Shown here one piece after another: positions 15,055 to 23,869 of a stretch of DNA of 64,000 nucleotides. Position 1 is the stretch's first letter; each line of letters begins with the position of its first letter. Both the position numbers and the translations under genes were made by a program. The DNA comes from Flavobacteriales bacterium (GTDB lineage Bacteria; Bacteroidota; Bacteroidia; Flavobacteriales_F; PHOS-HE28): NCBI GenBank assembly GCA_016699575.1, contig CP064979.1, forward strand, positions 3,782,001 through 3,846,000. Direction: 5' to 3'. The notes beneath the pieces are model-generated. The model saw only the letters and a list, made by a program, of their open reading frames with translations, did no database searches and was not told the origin of the DNA.

Positions 15055-16887
15055 TCAGAAGTGGAAGCCGTAACCGAAGAAGGTGCTCTGCATGCCGAAG
15101 AGGCTGAGCGAACCGAGGGCGAGCCCCGCCACGACCAGCAGGAAAATGACGTATCGCCCGACGCGCATCGCCGCGTTGTCCCAGCCGAGCAGCCGCATGG
15201 TGGGCAACATGAGAAAGGCCAGGCACAAGCCCATGAACGAGGGTTGGAACGATACGGCGGCCAGGTATGCGAAACCGAGCCCCACCGTCATCTCCATCAC
15301 GATCACGGGCGCGCTGTCCGGATGGCTGCGATCGATGAAACGCTTCCACGCCGCGCGGACGCCACCGGTACGTTCGCTGCGTTGGCGTGCGGCCACATCG
15401 CCGGTGACAAGGAACTGCGCCTTGCCGCTGATCAGGTAGGCGACCACGCCGATGCTGCTGAGCGTGCCGAGCGCCGCGTACAGCGCCGTGCTTTGCGACA
15501 GGAACCTGACGAGCCTCACAGGGCGGTGCGCCAGACCGATGATGAAGCACAGGATCGGCGCGATGAGCGTGAGCAGAGTGATGAGGAAGAAGTCGGCGCT
15601 GTAGAGCGAGTTGAACGCGTTGAACAGGCCGATGGTGTGAAACGTGGTCGCTGAGCCGCCGATCTCGAATGTCACAATGCGGTCCACACCGAAGTAGTAG
15701 GGCAGGGCCAGGTTGGCGTTCAGCATGAAGAGGAAGTACAACAGCGTGAGCGGGAGGTTGAGCGTGGGAAAGAGGATGTCCAGCTTTTCGGTGCCGGTGA
15801 TGTTCCGTGAGTTGATGAGTTCGCGCCCCATGCGGTGCAGGAACTCGCAGGTGCCCCTCGTCCATTTCATGTGCCGGATGCGGAAGGCGCGCACGGTATC
15901 CGGGAACTGCTCGAAACAGGTGACATCGGACACGAAGCGTCCGCGGAAGCCGAGCTCACGGGCACGGATGGCGAAGCCAAGGTCCTCGCTAACGATCTCG
16001 GGGAAGCCGCCGATCGCTTCCCATGCTTTGCGCCGTAGGAGCGCACCATGGCCGAGGAACATCACGAAACCGTAGTCGTTGCGCAGTGGCTGGTACCACT
16101 CCCAATGCAGATTGATTCCGATACCCATGTCGCGAGCGAGCTTCGTGGGCGCCTGCGGATCGGACTTGTGGTTTGCTTGCGTGAAGCCGCATTGCGGGTC
16201 GGCCTCCATGATGGGCACGAGCTTGCTGAGGAAGTCGCGCGGCAGGATCTCGTCCGCATCGGCGATGGCGAAGTACTTCTCGCGCACCACCGTGGCCAGC
16301 GCGTGGTTCAGGTTACCGGCCTTGAAGGCGCGACGATCGCTGCGGCGCACGACACGCACGAGTGCCGGATACGCTGTGGCGAAGGCGTCCACACGGGCTT
16401 GGCACACGGGATCACTGCTGTCGTCGAGGATGTAGACCAGGTACGACGGATAATCCTGTTCCACACAGCTCTGCAGGCTGCGTTCGCTGATGTCGTTGCA
16501 GGTGGTGTAGAGGATCGCGACCGCTTCCTGGCACGTGGGAGCGAGCGCTGCGGTGGCACGAACACCGGCGATGTTGTCGCGCCGTGTGCGACGGTACCAC
16601 CAGGCGAAACCCACTACGCACAGATTGTAGATGCCATACAACCAGGCGAAACAGATGAAGCCGGTGTAGAAGAGGAGCACCAGGCGCATCGGCCAGTCGT
16701 AGCCGTAGTTGATGAGATGTAGCAAGCGCGGTCCGAACCACAGGAGCGATAGGCCCCAGACAACGAACACGGTGATGAAAAGATGGGGTTTCGGTCCTGC
16801 GGTGCGCGCTGTCGCCGCGGTGTTCGCCGGGGCCAGAGTTGCGTCCGCGGTGAGGTCTTGTAGATGTTGTCGCATGGCCGGGATCAA
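15055..16887 (-). CDS. Cellulose-synthase-like family 2 glycosyltransferase
   Basis: 610 residues, membrane-bound. Two hydrophobic segments near 40-100 precede the GT-A domain, and about four or five follow it. Catalytic motifs in order: DDSSD in YILDDSSDP, the DxD motif DADEI, SEDLGFAIRA (acceptor-side acidic pair) and RHMKWTRG, a variant of the QxxRW processive motif. This layout fits BcsA-type synthases that polymerise and extrude a beta-linked polysaccharide. There is no PilZ domain. The start overlaps the upstream TPR/beta-barrel gene by 4 bp, so the two are translationally coupled and probably form one export system. Confidence 0.87.
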   Translation of the reverse strand: MIPAMRQHLQDLTADATLAPANTAATARTAGPKPHLFITVFVVWGLSLLWFGPRLLHLINYGYDWPMRLVLLFYTGFICFAWLYGIYNLCVVGFAWWYRRTRRDNIAGVRATAALAPTCQEAVAILYTTCNDISERSLQSCVEQDYPSYLVYILDDSSDPVCQARVDAFATAYPALVRVVRRSDRRAFKAGNLNHALATVVREKYFAIADADEILPRDFLSKLVPIMEADPQCGFTQANHKSDPQAPTKLARDMGIGINLHWEWYQPLRNDYGFVMFLGHGALLRRKAWEAIGGFPEIVSEDLGFAIRARELGFRGRFVSDVTCFEQFPDTVRAFRIRHMKWTRGTCEFLHRMGRELINSRNITGTEKLDILFPTLNLPLTLLYFLFMLNANLALPYYFGVDRIVTFEIGGSATTFHTIGLFNAFNSLYSADFFLITLLTLIAPILCFIIGLAHRPVRLVRFLSQSTALYAALGTLSSIGVVAYLISGKAQFLVTGDVAARQRSERTGGVRAAWKRFIDRSHPDSAPVIVMEMTVGLGFAYLAAVSFQPSFMGLCLAFLMLPTMRLLGWDNAAMRVGRYVIFLLVVAGLALGSLSLFGMQSTFFGYGFHF

Positions 16888-18263
16888 TTGGTGTGGTGGT
16901 GATGTTGGAGGGCGCTGAACCGCAAGCGTGCGCCGAAGGCAACGGAAGTGAGTTCGTTGAAGAAGCCGTTCTCGTAGCGGACCGAAGCCATGAGCCAGAG
17001 TGGGCGGCTCACCGGGAACAAGCCGGTAACGAAGGCGCCGCTCATGCGCATACGTTGCTGCACTCCACCTTCAGGAACGATGCGTGATGATCCGATCACA
17101 TAGCCGGCATTCACTTCATACCCTCGTCCAGGCGTGATCTTCGTAGCTAGCACAAGTCGCCGCTCGCTCACTTCGCGTTGGGGAGATGCGAACAGCAGCA
17201 TCGGTTCCAGCGCAACGGACCGTCCAATGCGATAGCTGCCGCCCAGGTAGTACAACCAGTCGCTGGGCGAGCCACCGCCCTTGGCCAACTGCACGCCGCC
17301 CTTCAGTGACAGGTCACGGCGGAAGAAGAGAACATGCTCGGCGCGCAAGGCACGTTGCGTCGGTGCATCATCGAGGAGTCGGACGGCGCCTTCGAGCAGC
17401 GTGCCATGGTGTTTGTTCCACTTGTGGTACGCACCGAACGAGACCACCTGCCCATTGGCGCTCCGCCGGAGCAGGTCGGTGTTCTCGATGCTGATGGAAC
17501 GGTCGTAACGAGCGTGTGCCCGCCATCGCTCGCCGAACATGCGTGTGATCTGGATGAGTCGCAGGCCGTTGCCTCGTAGACCGTCCACGGTCGATGGTCC
17601 GGCCCACACATCGAGCTCCATTTCCGAGGCTTCGCGGCGCATCGCATCCAGGCGCTCTCGTGGCAATGGGTCGTTCGGGAATCGTGCGGCTGCTTCTTCA
17701 TAGTGCTTTGCGGCCTGGCGATGATCGCCCTTGCACTTCGCTGCGTCGCCGATGCCGATCCATGGTTCCAGAAGCTCCGGATGCGCCGCGTGCAATGCTG
17801 CGAAGCGCTGGCCAGCATCGGCGCACATGCCCGCCCAGAGCGTCGCATATGCCATACCCATACGGGCGTCGAGGTTGATACTGTCAAGCACGAGCGCGGC
17901 CAGGAAACGTTCACGAGCCTTGCTGTGCTCGCCCGCCCATGCGTACGTATAGCCAAGGCCGTTCATCGCTGCGACATTGCCATGGTCGGTTCGGAGCAGG
18001 ATATCATAGGCGCGCACCGCATCCTCGGTTCGACCTAGCCACGCGTTCACTTCGGCGAACTCGCGCAACGCCGTCATGTCATCCTGATGGTCCAGCAACC
18101 AATGCCGATAGTGGTTCAGTGCTTTGGCCAGGTCGCCTGTGCTTCGGTGCTGCCGTGCGAGATCAAGTGCGTTGGTCTGTGCCAGTAGTGCGGTGGTGAT
18201 CGCTATGGCCAGTAGCGTCATGCTCAACCGGAGCTTGGTTGCTTGTTTCGTGAAGGTTCGCAT
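16884..18263 (-). CDS. TPR protein with outer-membrane beta-barrel domain (BcsC/YaiO-like)
   Basis: 459 residues. Signal peptide at 1-28 (MTLLAIAITTALLAQT). About 30-215 is a run of tetratricopeptide repeats (ALNHYRHWLLDHQDDMTALREF, AVRAYDILLRTDHGNVAAMNGLGYTYAWAG). About 220-459 alternates amphipathic strands (LRLIQITRMFGERWRAHARYDRS, GGVQLAKGGGSPSDWLYYLGGSYRIG), a YaiO-like barrel ending in LRFSALQ. TPR-plus-barrel proteins guide exopolysaccharides through the outer membrane. The 4-bp overlap with the glycosyltransferase gene supports this. The 211 bp upstream (18264-18474) hold no gene and presumably the promoter. Confidence 0.8.
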   Translation of the reverse strand: MRTFTKQATKLRLSMTLLAIAITTALLAQTNALDLARQHRSTGDLAKALNHYRHWLLDHQDDMTALREFAEVNAWLGRTEDAVRAYDILLRTDHGNVAAMNGLGYTYAWAGEHSKARERFLAALVLDSINLDARMGMAYATLWAGMCADAGQRFAALHAAHPELLEPWIGIGDAAKCKGDHRQAAKHYEEAAARFPNDPLPRERLDAMRREASEMELDVWAGPSTVDGLRGNGLRLIQITRMFGERWRAHARYDRSISIENTDLLRRSANGQVVSFGAYHKWNKHHGTLLEGAVRLLDDAPTQRALRAEHVLFFRRDLSLKGGVQLAKGGGSPSDWLYYLGGSYRIGRSVALEPMLLFASPQREVSERRLVLATKITPGRGYEVNAGYVIGSSRIVPEGGVQQRMRMSGAFVTGLFPVSRPLWLMASVRYENGFFNELTSVAFGARLRFSALQHHHHTN

Positions 18264-18474
18264 GCGTCAGGGTTGTGCCTGCAAATGAGAAGATCCACGC
18301 TGCCGGTGCATGATCCGTGATGCCGGAACGGACTACCGTGCGGATGAGCCGGGCGATCGACGCGACAGGGTCTTTCCAGTGCAACGTCAACCTTCTGTAG
18401 CCCTTGTGGGCAAAGGGTTTCCTAGCGAGCGATGGGGCGCTCGCAATGCCGTCCATGACGCGTGCACCGGCACT

Positions 18475-20346
18475 TCAATGCACCACAACGAAGCGCACGG
18501 CCCGGGCATGCGCGAACAAGGTGTATGCACCCGGTTGCCAGGTGCGCACGTCGAGCGAATTGTTCTCCAGGGTTGCGGTCATCGATCGCCCTTGGCTGTC
18601 GATCACGCGAGCATCCGTGATGGTGCCGACCCCGGTGAAGGTCACTGCTTCCGTTGCCGGAAGTGGAGTGGCCCTTGGGCCGCTGGGCAAGGCGTTCTCG
18701 GCGAGGCCGATGCTGCCGTTGCTCGCTCCGAAGGTGAACATGTCGAAAGTTGAAAGGGGGTCGTTGGTCTGTACTGTTCCGGCATCGTTGCCTATGCAGG
18801 AGCCGGTGGTCGTGCTTCCAGTTCCCTGCCAGAGCGTTCCGTCCCAGAACGCGGTTACAAGCGTGTTGCAAGCCGGAAGGCCGCTGGCGCTGGCATCCTC
18901 CCAGAACAGTTTCACATGGGCATTGTCAACGGTTCCGGTGCGGGCAAGGGTCCAATGCTCCAAAGTGCTCACGGTGAACAGGTCGGGCCCGAGCAAAGCC
19001 GTGTTCGATGGCGGCAAAGCGATGTACTGCGCCGTGAATTCGGTGTCCTGGTCGTTGATGCCGCTGATGCCGATCCTGCGCCATTGGCCATTGTTGCCAA
19101 CGGGGAAAACGAAGTCACTGTTCCCGATCTTCATCATGGGCCCGTTCACATGGCTGTTGTCCGAACCATCGGTGGAAGTCGCACCGTGCAGCAGCACGAG
19201 CAGATCGTTCGCTTGCGTGTGCACGAGCCCTTGCTCCATGGTGAGCATGCCCGCCACTGTGCATGTGCCGACCACTTGCACGCCTGTGCCCGAGTTGGCC
19301 ACGCGCATACCGTGGAAATTGCCCCCGCTCACCAATGCCATGCCTTGACCGGTGAAGGCGATCGTGTTCCCATCGGGGTCGAACGTGCCCATGTTGATCC
19401 ACGCCGCAGCCACCTCGATCTCCACTGGATCGGTGTGCTGAAGCGTGGCGCCCGCGGAGATGGTGACATTGTGGAACCGGTAGGTGCCCGAGCCGCGGAG
19501 CTCGGCTTGCTGATCGAAATAGACGTCGCCGGGGTCGGAACGGAGAACACCATCGTTCCTTATCTCCAGGTTGCCGCCGAAGTGCATCGACCCCGCGGTG
19601 ATGCGTATGCTGTCCGTTGCGTTCGTGAGTTCCACCAATGGGCCGAGCGTGGTGATGTTCCCGCCGCTCTGGTCGATGTGCAGGTCGATGGTGCTGCCGG
19701 CCGCGTTGGCCACGTTACCGTGGAATTCCACGTTGCCGCCGGTCACCTTCAGCGCACCGCGGCCGCTGCCCGGCGATTGGCCGAACCAGAGCGCATCGCC
19801 GCCCACCGTGAGCGAACCATCGCTCATCTGGTAGGTGGGGCTGTTGGCTCCGGCTTCGCACTCGAAACCGAGTTCTCCGATCACGTTCACCGCGCCGCCG
19901 CTTTGTTCGAACGTGCTGGGCCGGTCGGCGCTGCCGTCGGCGATGGCCAGAACGGAGGTGACGGTGGCGGTGCCGTTCGAGATGACGAACAGTCCGCCAA
20001 CGTCCGCGATCAAGCGGTCCGTGGTCAACGCGCCCCCGTTCAGGTGCACCCGGCCCTCGCCTTCGACAATGAAGCGGTCGGCAACGGCGAGGTTGGCGGA
20101 GATGGTGAGGGACCCGTCAAGGATGAACACGCGGTCGGGCACGAACACGGAGGCTGTGCTGATGACCGGGTCGGCCATGGCCCCGGCATAGTTGGAACTG
20201 TCGATGGTGATGTTCTCGCCGTCCAATGGCCAATCGGACCAGTTGCCGGGGTTGTTCCAATCGCTGTTGATGGCGCCGGTCCAATCCTGGGCATGCGCAC
20301 TTGCAATGATCAGGAGCAGGGTGGGCAGGAGAGTTGTGCGCCGCAT
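18475..20346 (-). CDS. T9SS surface protein with beta-helix-like body
   Basis: 623 residues from the ATG at 20346 (the frame extends to 20415 without a signal peptide). Signal peptide RTTLLPTLLLIIASAHAQ. The mature start (DWTGAINSDWNNPGNWSD) is the pattern of a parallel beta-helix surface protein. The body is regular, GN-rich rungs (SGGAVNVIGELGFE, GNVEFHGNVANAAG). The C-terminus is a T9SS sorting domain (VTFTGVGTITDARVIDSQGR, WQPGAYTLFAHARAV). Large secreted or surface-bound protein of unknown ligand. It sits 2 bp downstream of the next gene in the same direction. Confidence 0.78.
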   Translation of the reverse strand: MRRTTLLPTLLLIIASAHAQDWTGAINSDWNNPGNWSDWPLDGENITIDSSNYAGAMADPVISTASVFVPDRVFILDGSLTISANLAVADRFIVEGEGRVHLNGGALTTDRLIADVGGLFVISNGTATVTSVLAIADGSADRPSTFEQSGGAVNVIGELGFECEAGANSPTYQMSDGSLTVGGDALWFGQSPGSGRGALKVTGGNVEFHGNVANAAGSTIDLHIDQSGGNITTLGPLVELTNATDSIRITAGSMHFGGNLEIRNDGVLRSDPGDVYFDQQAELRGSGTYRFHNVTISAGATLQHTDPVEIEVAAAWINMGTFDPDGNTIAFTGQGMALVSGGNFHGMRVANSGTGVQVVGTCTVAGMLTMEQGLVHTQANDLLVLLHGATSTDGSDNSHVNGPMMKIGNSDFVFPVGNNGQWRRIGISGINDQDTEFTAQYIALPPSNTALLGPDLFTVSTLEHWTLARTGTVDNAHVKLFWEDASASGLPACNTLVTAFWDGTLWQGTGSTTTGSCIGNDAGTVQTNDPLSTFDMFTFGASNGSIGLAENALPSGPRATPLPATEAVTFTGVGTITDARVIDSQGRSMTATLENNSLDVRTWQPGAYTLFAHARAVRFVVVH

Positions 20347-20348
20347 GG

Positions 20349-22094
20349 TCAGTGTTGAATGATGATGCGTTCCGTTCGCCCGTGCGACGTGGCGAAGTAG
20401 ATGCCCTCGCTCCAAGAACCCACGTCAATAGTACCGCTGCGCGTGGTTAGGAGATGCTGGCCCAAGGCATCGAAGACTTCAACTGCTTCACCGGGGACGG
20501 CAGTGCGGAGCCATAAGTGGTGGTCCGCCGGGTTCGGGAACACCACGGCCACCGGTCCCTGGGCGGTGGCCACGACCCCTGTGCTGATGGACGGGGCGAA
20601 GCGCGTGATGAACGCATCATAGGTGTCGATCGCTGTGAACGACTGGATGCCCGACGATATATCCAGGTCCGCTGTTCCCTGGAAGGTGCCGTACGACCCG
20701 GAGAGCAGGAGGTCGCTGCCGACAGTGCACAGGTGCGGGCTCGCATCGTACCAATCGCCGCCAACGGTACCGTGGTACAAATAGCCGCCCGAAGGATCGA
20801 AGCCGATCACGGCAATATCGAATTCGCCGTTGCTGCCGATCGTGTGGCCCAGCGCATCGCTGTCCATCTCGGCGCCCACGGCGAAGACACCGCTCACCCA
20901 ATAGTTCCCGGTCGCATCGATCGCAATGTCCACCAAGGACTCATTCTCGCCGCTGGCGCCGTTGCCCATGTGCTTTTCCCAGATCAGTGCACCACTGGGC
21001 GAGAGCTTGATCAGGAACCCGTCGTAGTTGGTGACGCCGAACGGTGCGAGCGTTACCGCGTTGTTCGGATACGCCGTGAAATCGTGATCGAACTGGCCCG
21101 CGATCAGGATGTTCCCCGCAGCATCGGTGACCAGTGCGAGCAGGTCTTCCGGAATGCCGCCCACCGAGCCGCGATGGCCGCGGATCAGGTGGGACCATTG
21201 ATAGTCGCCGTTCGCGTTGAACTGGACCACGCCGATCCACTCCGCCGGCTGAAGTGCTCCCTGGCCCGTTGGATGCACGGATCCACTGCCGGGATCGAGG
21301 TCCGTGGTGGTGATGTCGTCGTCTTCGCCCACGGTCCCCCAGTTGATCACCTCGTTGCCCAGGCCGTCGTTGTGCACGCTGACCCGCGGGCCTTCGTTGC
21401 CGCCACCGATGCGCTTGGCCCACAGCAATGCCCCGCCCGATGTGTAGCGTGCCAGGAATTCAGTGTTTTTCTCGTAGAAAGCGCCCAACGGATCGGTGGA
21501 AAGGGGATATGAATTCGGCGAGGGGTCCATGTCAATGGTGTCGAGGAAACACCCCGTGATGATGAGGTCGCCAGTGGCCGGGCTCATGTCCATGTCGCTT
21601 ACGAAAGAGCGGCCAGTGTTGGGCAGCACGCTGGCCCATATCAACTGACCGGCGGGATCGAGCTTGGAGAAGAAGCCGTCGAATTCGCCGGCCGAGGTGA
21701 AGAGCAGGCTACCAGGGCCGGGGTCCAGATCGGCGGTTTGCTCGAACCAGCCTCCGAGGTGGATGTTGTCCGCGCTGTCGAGGACCACCGTGAAGATCCG
21801 TTGGTCGCCGATGCCACCGATCTTGCCCGCCCAAAGCAGCGCACCATTGGGGTCGTACTTGGCCACAAAGCCGTCGTACAGTCCGTTCGCCGCAATGTTC
21901 ATGGTGCCTGGCCCGGGGTCGAAATCGCAGATACCCCCGAAGTGGCCGACTAGGATGGTGTTGCCTTGTCCGTCCACCGCCATGTCGCCGACCATGTCCC
22001 AAGCCGTGCCCTTGATTTCAGCGATGTAGAGTGGTTGTGCACGGGTGGTCAGGGACACGAGGCCCAAGAGCGCTGATGCGAAGAGATGCTTCAT
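20349..22094 (-). CDS. SBBP-type T9SS surface protein with DxDPGPG repeats (first of three)
   Basis: 581 residues from the ATG at 22094 (the frame continues to 22166). Signal peptide ends at TTRAQ. The body is a propeller of repeated units, each with a DxDPGPG-like turn (CDFDPGPG, ADLDPGPG, IDMDPSPN, TDLDPGSG) and an ALLWA(K/G)-type strand. The last ~75 residues are a T9SS sorting domain (AVVFPNPADHHLWLRT, EVFDALGQHLLTTRSGT, WSEGIYFATSHGRTERI). Its 3' end is close to those of the next two genes, so the three are tandem paralogues. Confidence 0.82.
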   Translation of the reverse strand: MKHLFASALLGLVSLTTRAQPLYIAEIKGTAWDMVGDMAVDGQGNTILVGHFGGICDFDPGPGTMNIAANGLYDGFVAKYDPNGALLWAGKIGGIGDQRIFTVVLDSADNIHLGGWFEQTADLDPGPGSLLFTSAGEFDGFFSKLDPAGQLIWASVLPNTGRSFVSDMDMSPATGDLIITGCFLDTIDMDPSPNSYPLSTDPLGAFYEKNTEFLARYTSGGALLWAKRIGGGNEGPRVSVHNDGLGNEVINWGTVGEDDDITTTDLDPGSGSVHPTGQGALQPAEWIGVVQFNANGDYQWSHLIRGHRGSVGGIPEDLLALVTDAAGNILIAGQFDHDFTAYPNNAVTLAPFGVTNYDGFLIKLSPSGALIWEKHMGNGASGENESLVDIAIDATGNYWVSGVFAVGAEMDSDALGHTIGSNGEFDIAVIGFDPSGGYLYHGTVGGDWYDASPHLCTVGSDLLLSGSYGTFQGTADLDISSGIQSFTAIDTYDAFITRFAPSISTGVVATAQGPVAVVFPNPADHHLWLRTAVPGEAVEVFDALGQHLLTTRSGTIDVGSWSEGIYFATSHGRTERIIIQH

Positions 22095-22099
22095 GGTGG

Positions 22100-23863
22100 T
22101 CAATGCTGGACGATGAGGCGTTGTGTGCGCCCATCGCATGAGACGATGTAGAGGCCCTCGGCCCACGCGCTCACATCAATGGTACCTGCCCGTGTGGTGA
22201 TCATCTGTTGGCCGAGCGCGTCGAAGACTTCCACTGGCCGCTCAGCCCCGGTGTGCTGCAAGTAGACCACTCCGCGGGCCGGGTTCGGGTGCACCATGAA
22301 CGGCACGGTGCTACCTGGCATTCCTGCTCCGCCCAATGCCAGCCCGCTCAGGTCATAGCACGCGAAGAAGGGATCGTTGCCTTGCTGCGCCGCCACGTTG
22401 TTCACGCCCGGGCCAAGGTCCAGATCGGCGGTCCCGGTGAAATAGCCAACCATACAGAACTCGTTCGCGGACGGGAAGAGCTGTGAAGGTCCATCCGGGC
22501 CGGGACCACCGTACGCACCGCTCCATAGGTATTGGCCGGACGCATTGAAGGAGGCCACGAAACCGTCCTTCGTCCACATGGGTCCGTTGGCCGTGACTTG
22601 CACAGATGGCCCAGCACTGTTCAACTCGGCCGTGTTCACGAAGACGGAACCGATGTACACGCGGTCCAACTCATCCACGGCACAGATCGCGTCATAGATG
22701 TTGTCATCGTTGGGCGAACCGAATTGTTTCTCCCAGATCAACGATCCGTCCGCTCCATCGAGCTTCAACAGAAAGGCATCCGTGCCCGCACCGCCATAGG
22801 GTACCAACGATAGTGGACTGCCTCCGACGGTCGTCGGATAGTTGCTTACGAATTTCCCTACGAGGTAGGCGTTGCCTTGGGAGTCCACGGAGATGTCCGT
22901 GGCGCCCTCGTTCTGTCCGAAGCCTGCACCATTGCCGCCGAAGAAGAACCGGCACCATACCAGATCGCCGTTCGCATCGAACTTGCTCGCGAAAGCATCC
23001 TGCAACGTGCCTATGGGATGATACGGCAGTGCTTGTGCGGCACCGGGATCATGATCGGCCAGGGTGGCCGTATCCGGCCATCCGAACGAGGTGCCTGCCA
23101 GGTAGAAGTATTCGTTCACACCATCGTCCCAACGGGTCACCTCCCGCAAGGATGATGTGCCCCAGGGCCGATGCCATTGGAATGCACCGCTGCTGTCCAA
23201 CCTCGCGTAGATGAAATTCGTAAGGCCTTGGCCCGGCACGGGCGGCGGTGGTATTTCGGCCCATCCAGGACCGGGGTCGTAGTCGGTCGGGTTGCTGCCG
23301 AGCGCTTCCCCGAACATGAAGAGATCATGACTGAGCGGACTGTACAGCAACCTCACGGTGGCTTGCGTGCTCGCAGTGCCATCACCTACCTGCGCATGCC
23401 AGAGCAGATCGCCAGTTGCGTTGAACTTTCCGTACCACCCGTTCAGTCCGCCGTTGCAATTGCAGGTCACCGCGGCAACTCCTGGTCCAGGGTCGACATC
23501 AGCAGTGCCACTGGCTGTACCGCTCGCATAGAACTGGCCGTCTTCAGTGAACGAGAGGTTGCCGATGGTGACCTTCACTGTGCTGGTGATCTGCTTGTGC
23601 CACAGGTAGCCACCATTCGCATCGTATGCCACGATCGCACCTTCCTCAACGCCGGCCAAGGTCTCCAGCCACACCGCGCCTGGTCCGGGATCCACATCAA
23701 TGCTGTCCCATACTTGCACGGTGGCCAGGTAGCCGCCCATAGGCGATGGGTAGAGGTCGAAAATGCTGTAGGCGTGCGTGGGGTAATGGTGCAGGGAGGT
23801 CAACGTTTGGGGGCGTAGTGCTCCGTACGTGAACAACAACAAGATGAGGGTGGTGATGCGCAT
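22100..23863 (-). CDS. SBBP-type T9SS surface protein with DxDPGPG repeats (second of three)
   Basis: 587 residues from the ATG at 23863, with a signal peptide. Repeat turns include IDVDPGPG, ADVDPGPG, TDYDPGPG, ADHDPG and ADLDLGPG. The repeated strand pattern is (GG)YLWHKQ, ALLWA-like WCRFFFGG and GSLIWEKQFG. The C-terminal sorting domain (FMVHPNPARGVVYLQH, EVFDALGQQMITTRAGT, EGLYIVSCDGRTQRLIVQH) is the same type as its neighbours. It starts 6 bp from the stop of the following paralogue, so cotranscription is likely. Confidence 0.82.
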   Translation of the reverse strand: MRITTLILLLFTYGALRPQTLTSLHHYPTHAYSIFDLYPSPMGGYLATVQVWDSIDVDPGPGAVWLETLAGVEEGAIVAYDANGGYLWHKQITSTVKVTIGNLSFTEDGQFYASGTASGTADVDPGPGVAAVTCNCNGGLNGWYGKFNATGDLLWHAQVGDGTASTQATVRLLYSPLSHDLFMFGEALGSNPTDYDPGPGWAEIPPPPVPGQGLTNFIYARLDSSGAFQWHRPWGTSSLREVTRWDDGVNEYFYLAGTSFGWPDTATLADHDPGAAQALPYHPIGTLQDAFASKFDANGDLVWCRFFFGGNGAGFGQNEGATDISVDSQGNAYLVGKFVSNYPTTVGGSPLSLVPYGGAGTDAFLLKLDGADGSLIWEKQFGSPNDDNIYDAICAVDELDRVYIGSVFVNTAELNSAGPSVQVTANGPMWTKDGFVASFNASGQYLWSGAYGGPGPDGPSQLFPSANEFCMVGYFTGTADLDLGPGVNNVAAQQGNDPFFACYDLSGLALGGAGMPGSTVPFMVHPNPARGVVYLQHTGAERPVEVFDALGQQMITTRAGTIDVSAWAEGLYIVSCDGRTQRLIVQH

Positions 23864-23869
23864 CGGTGG

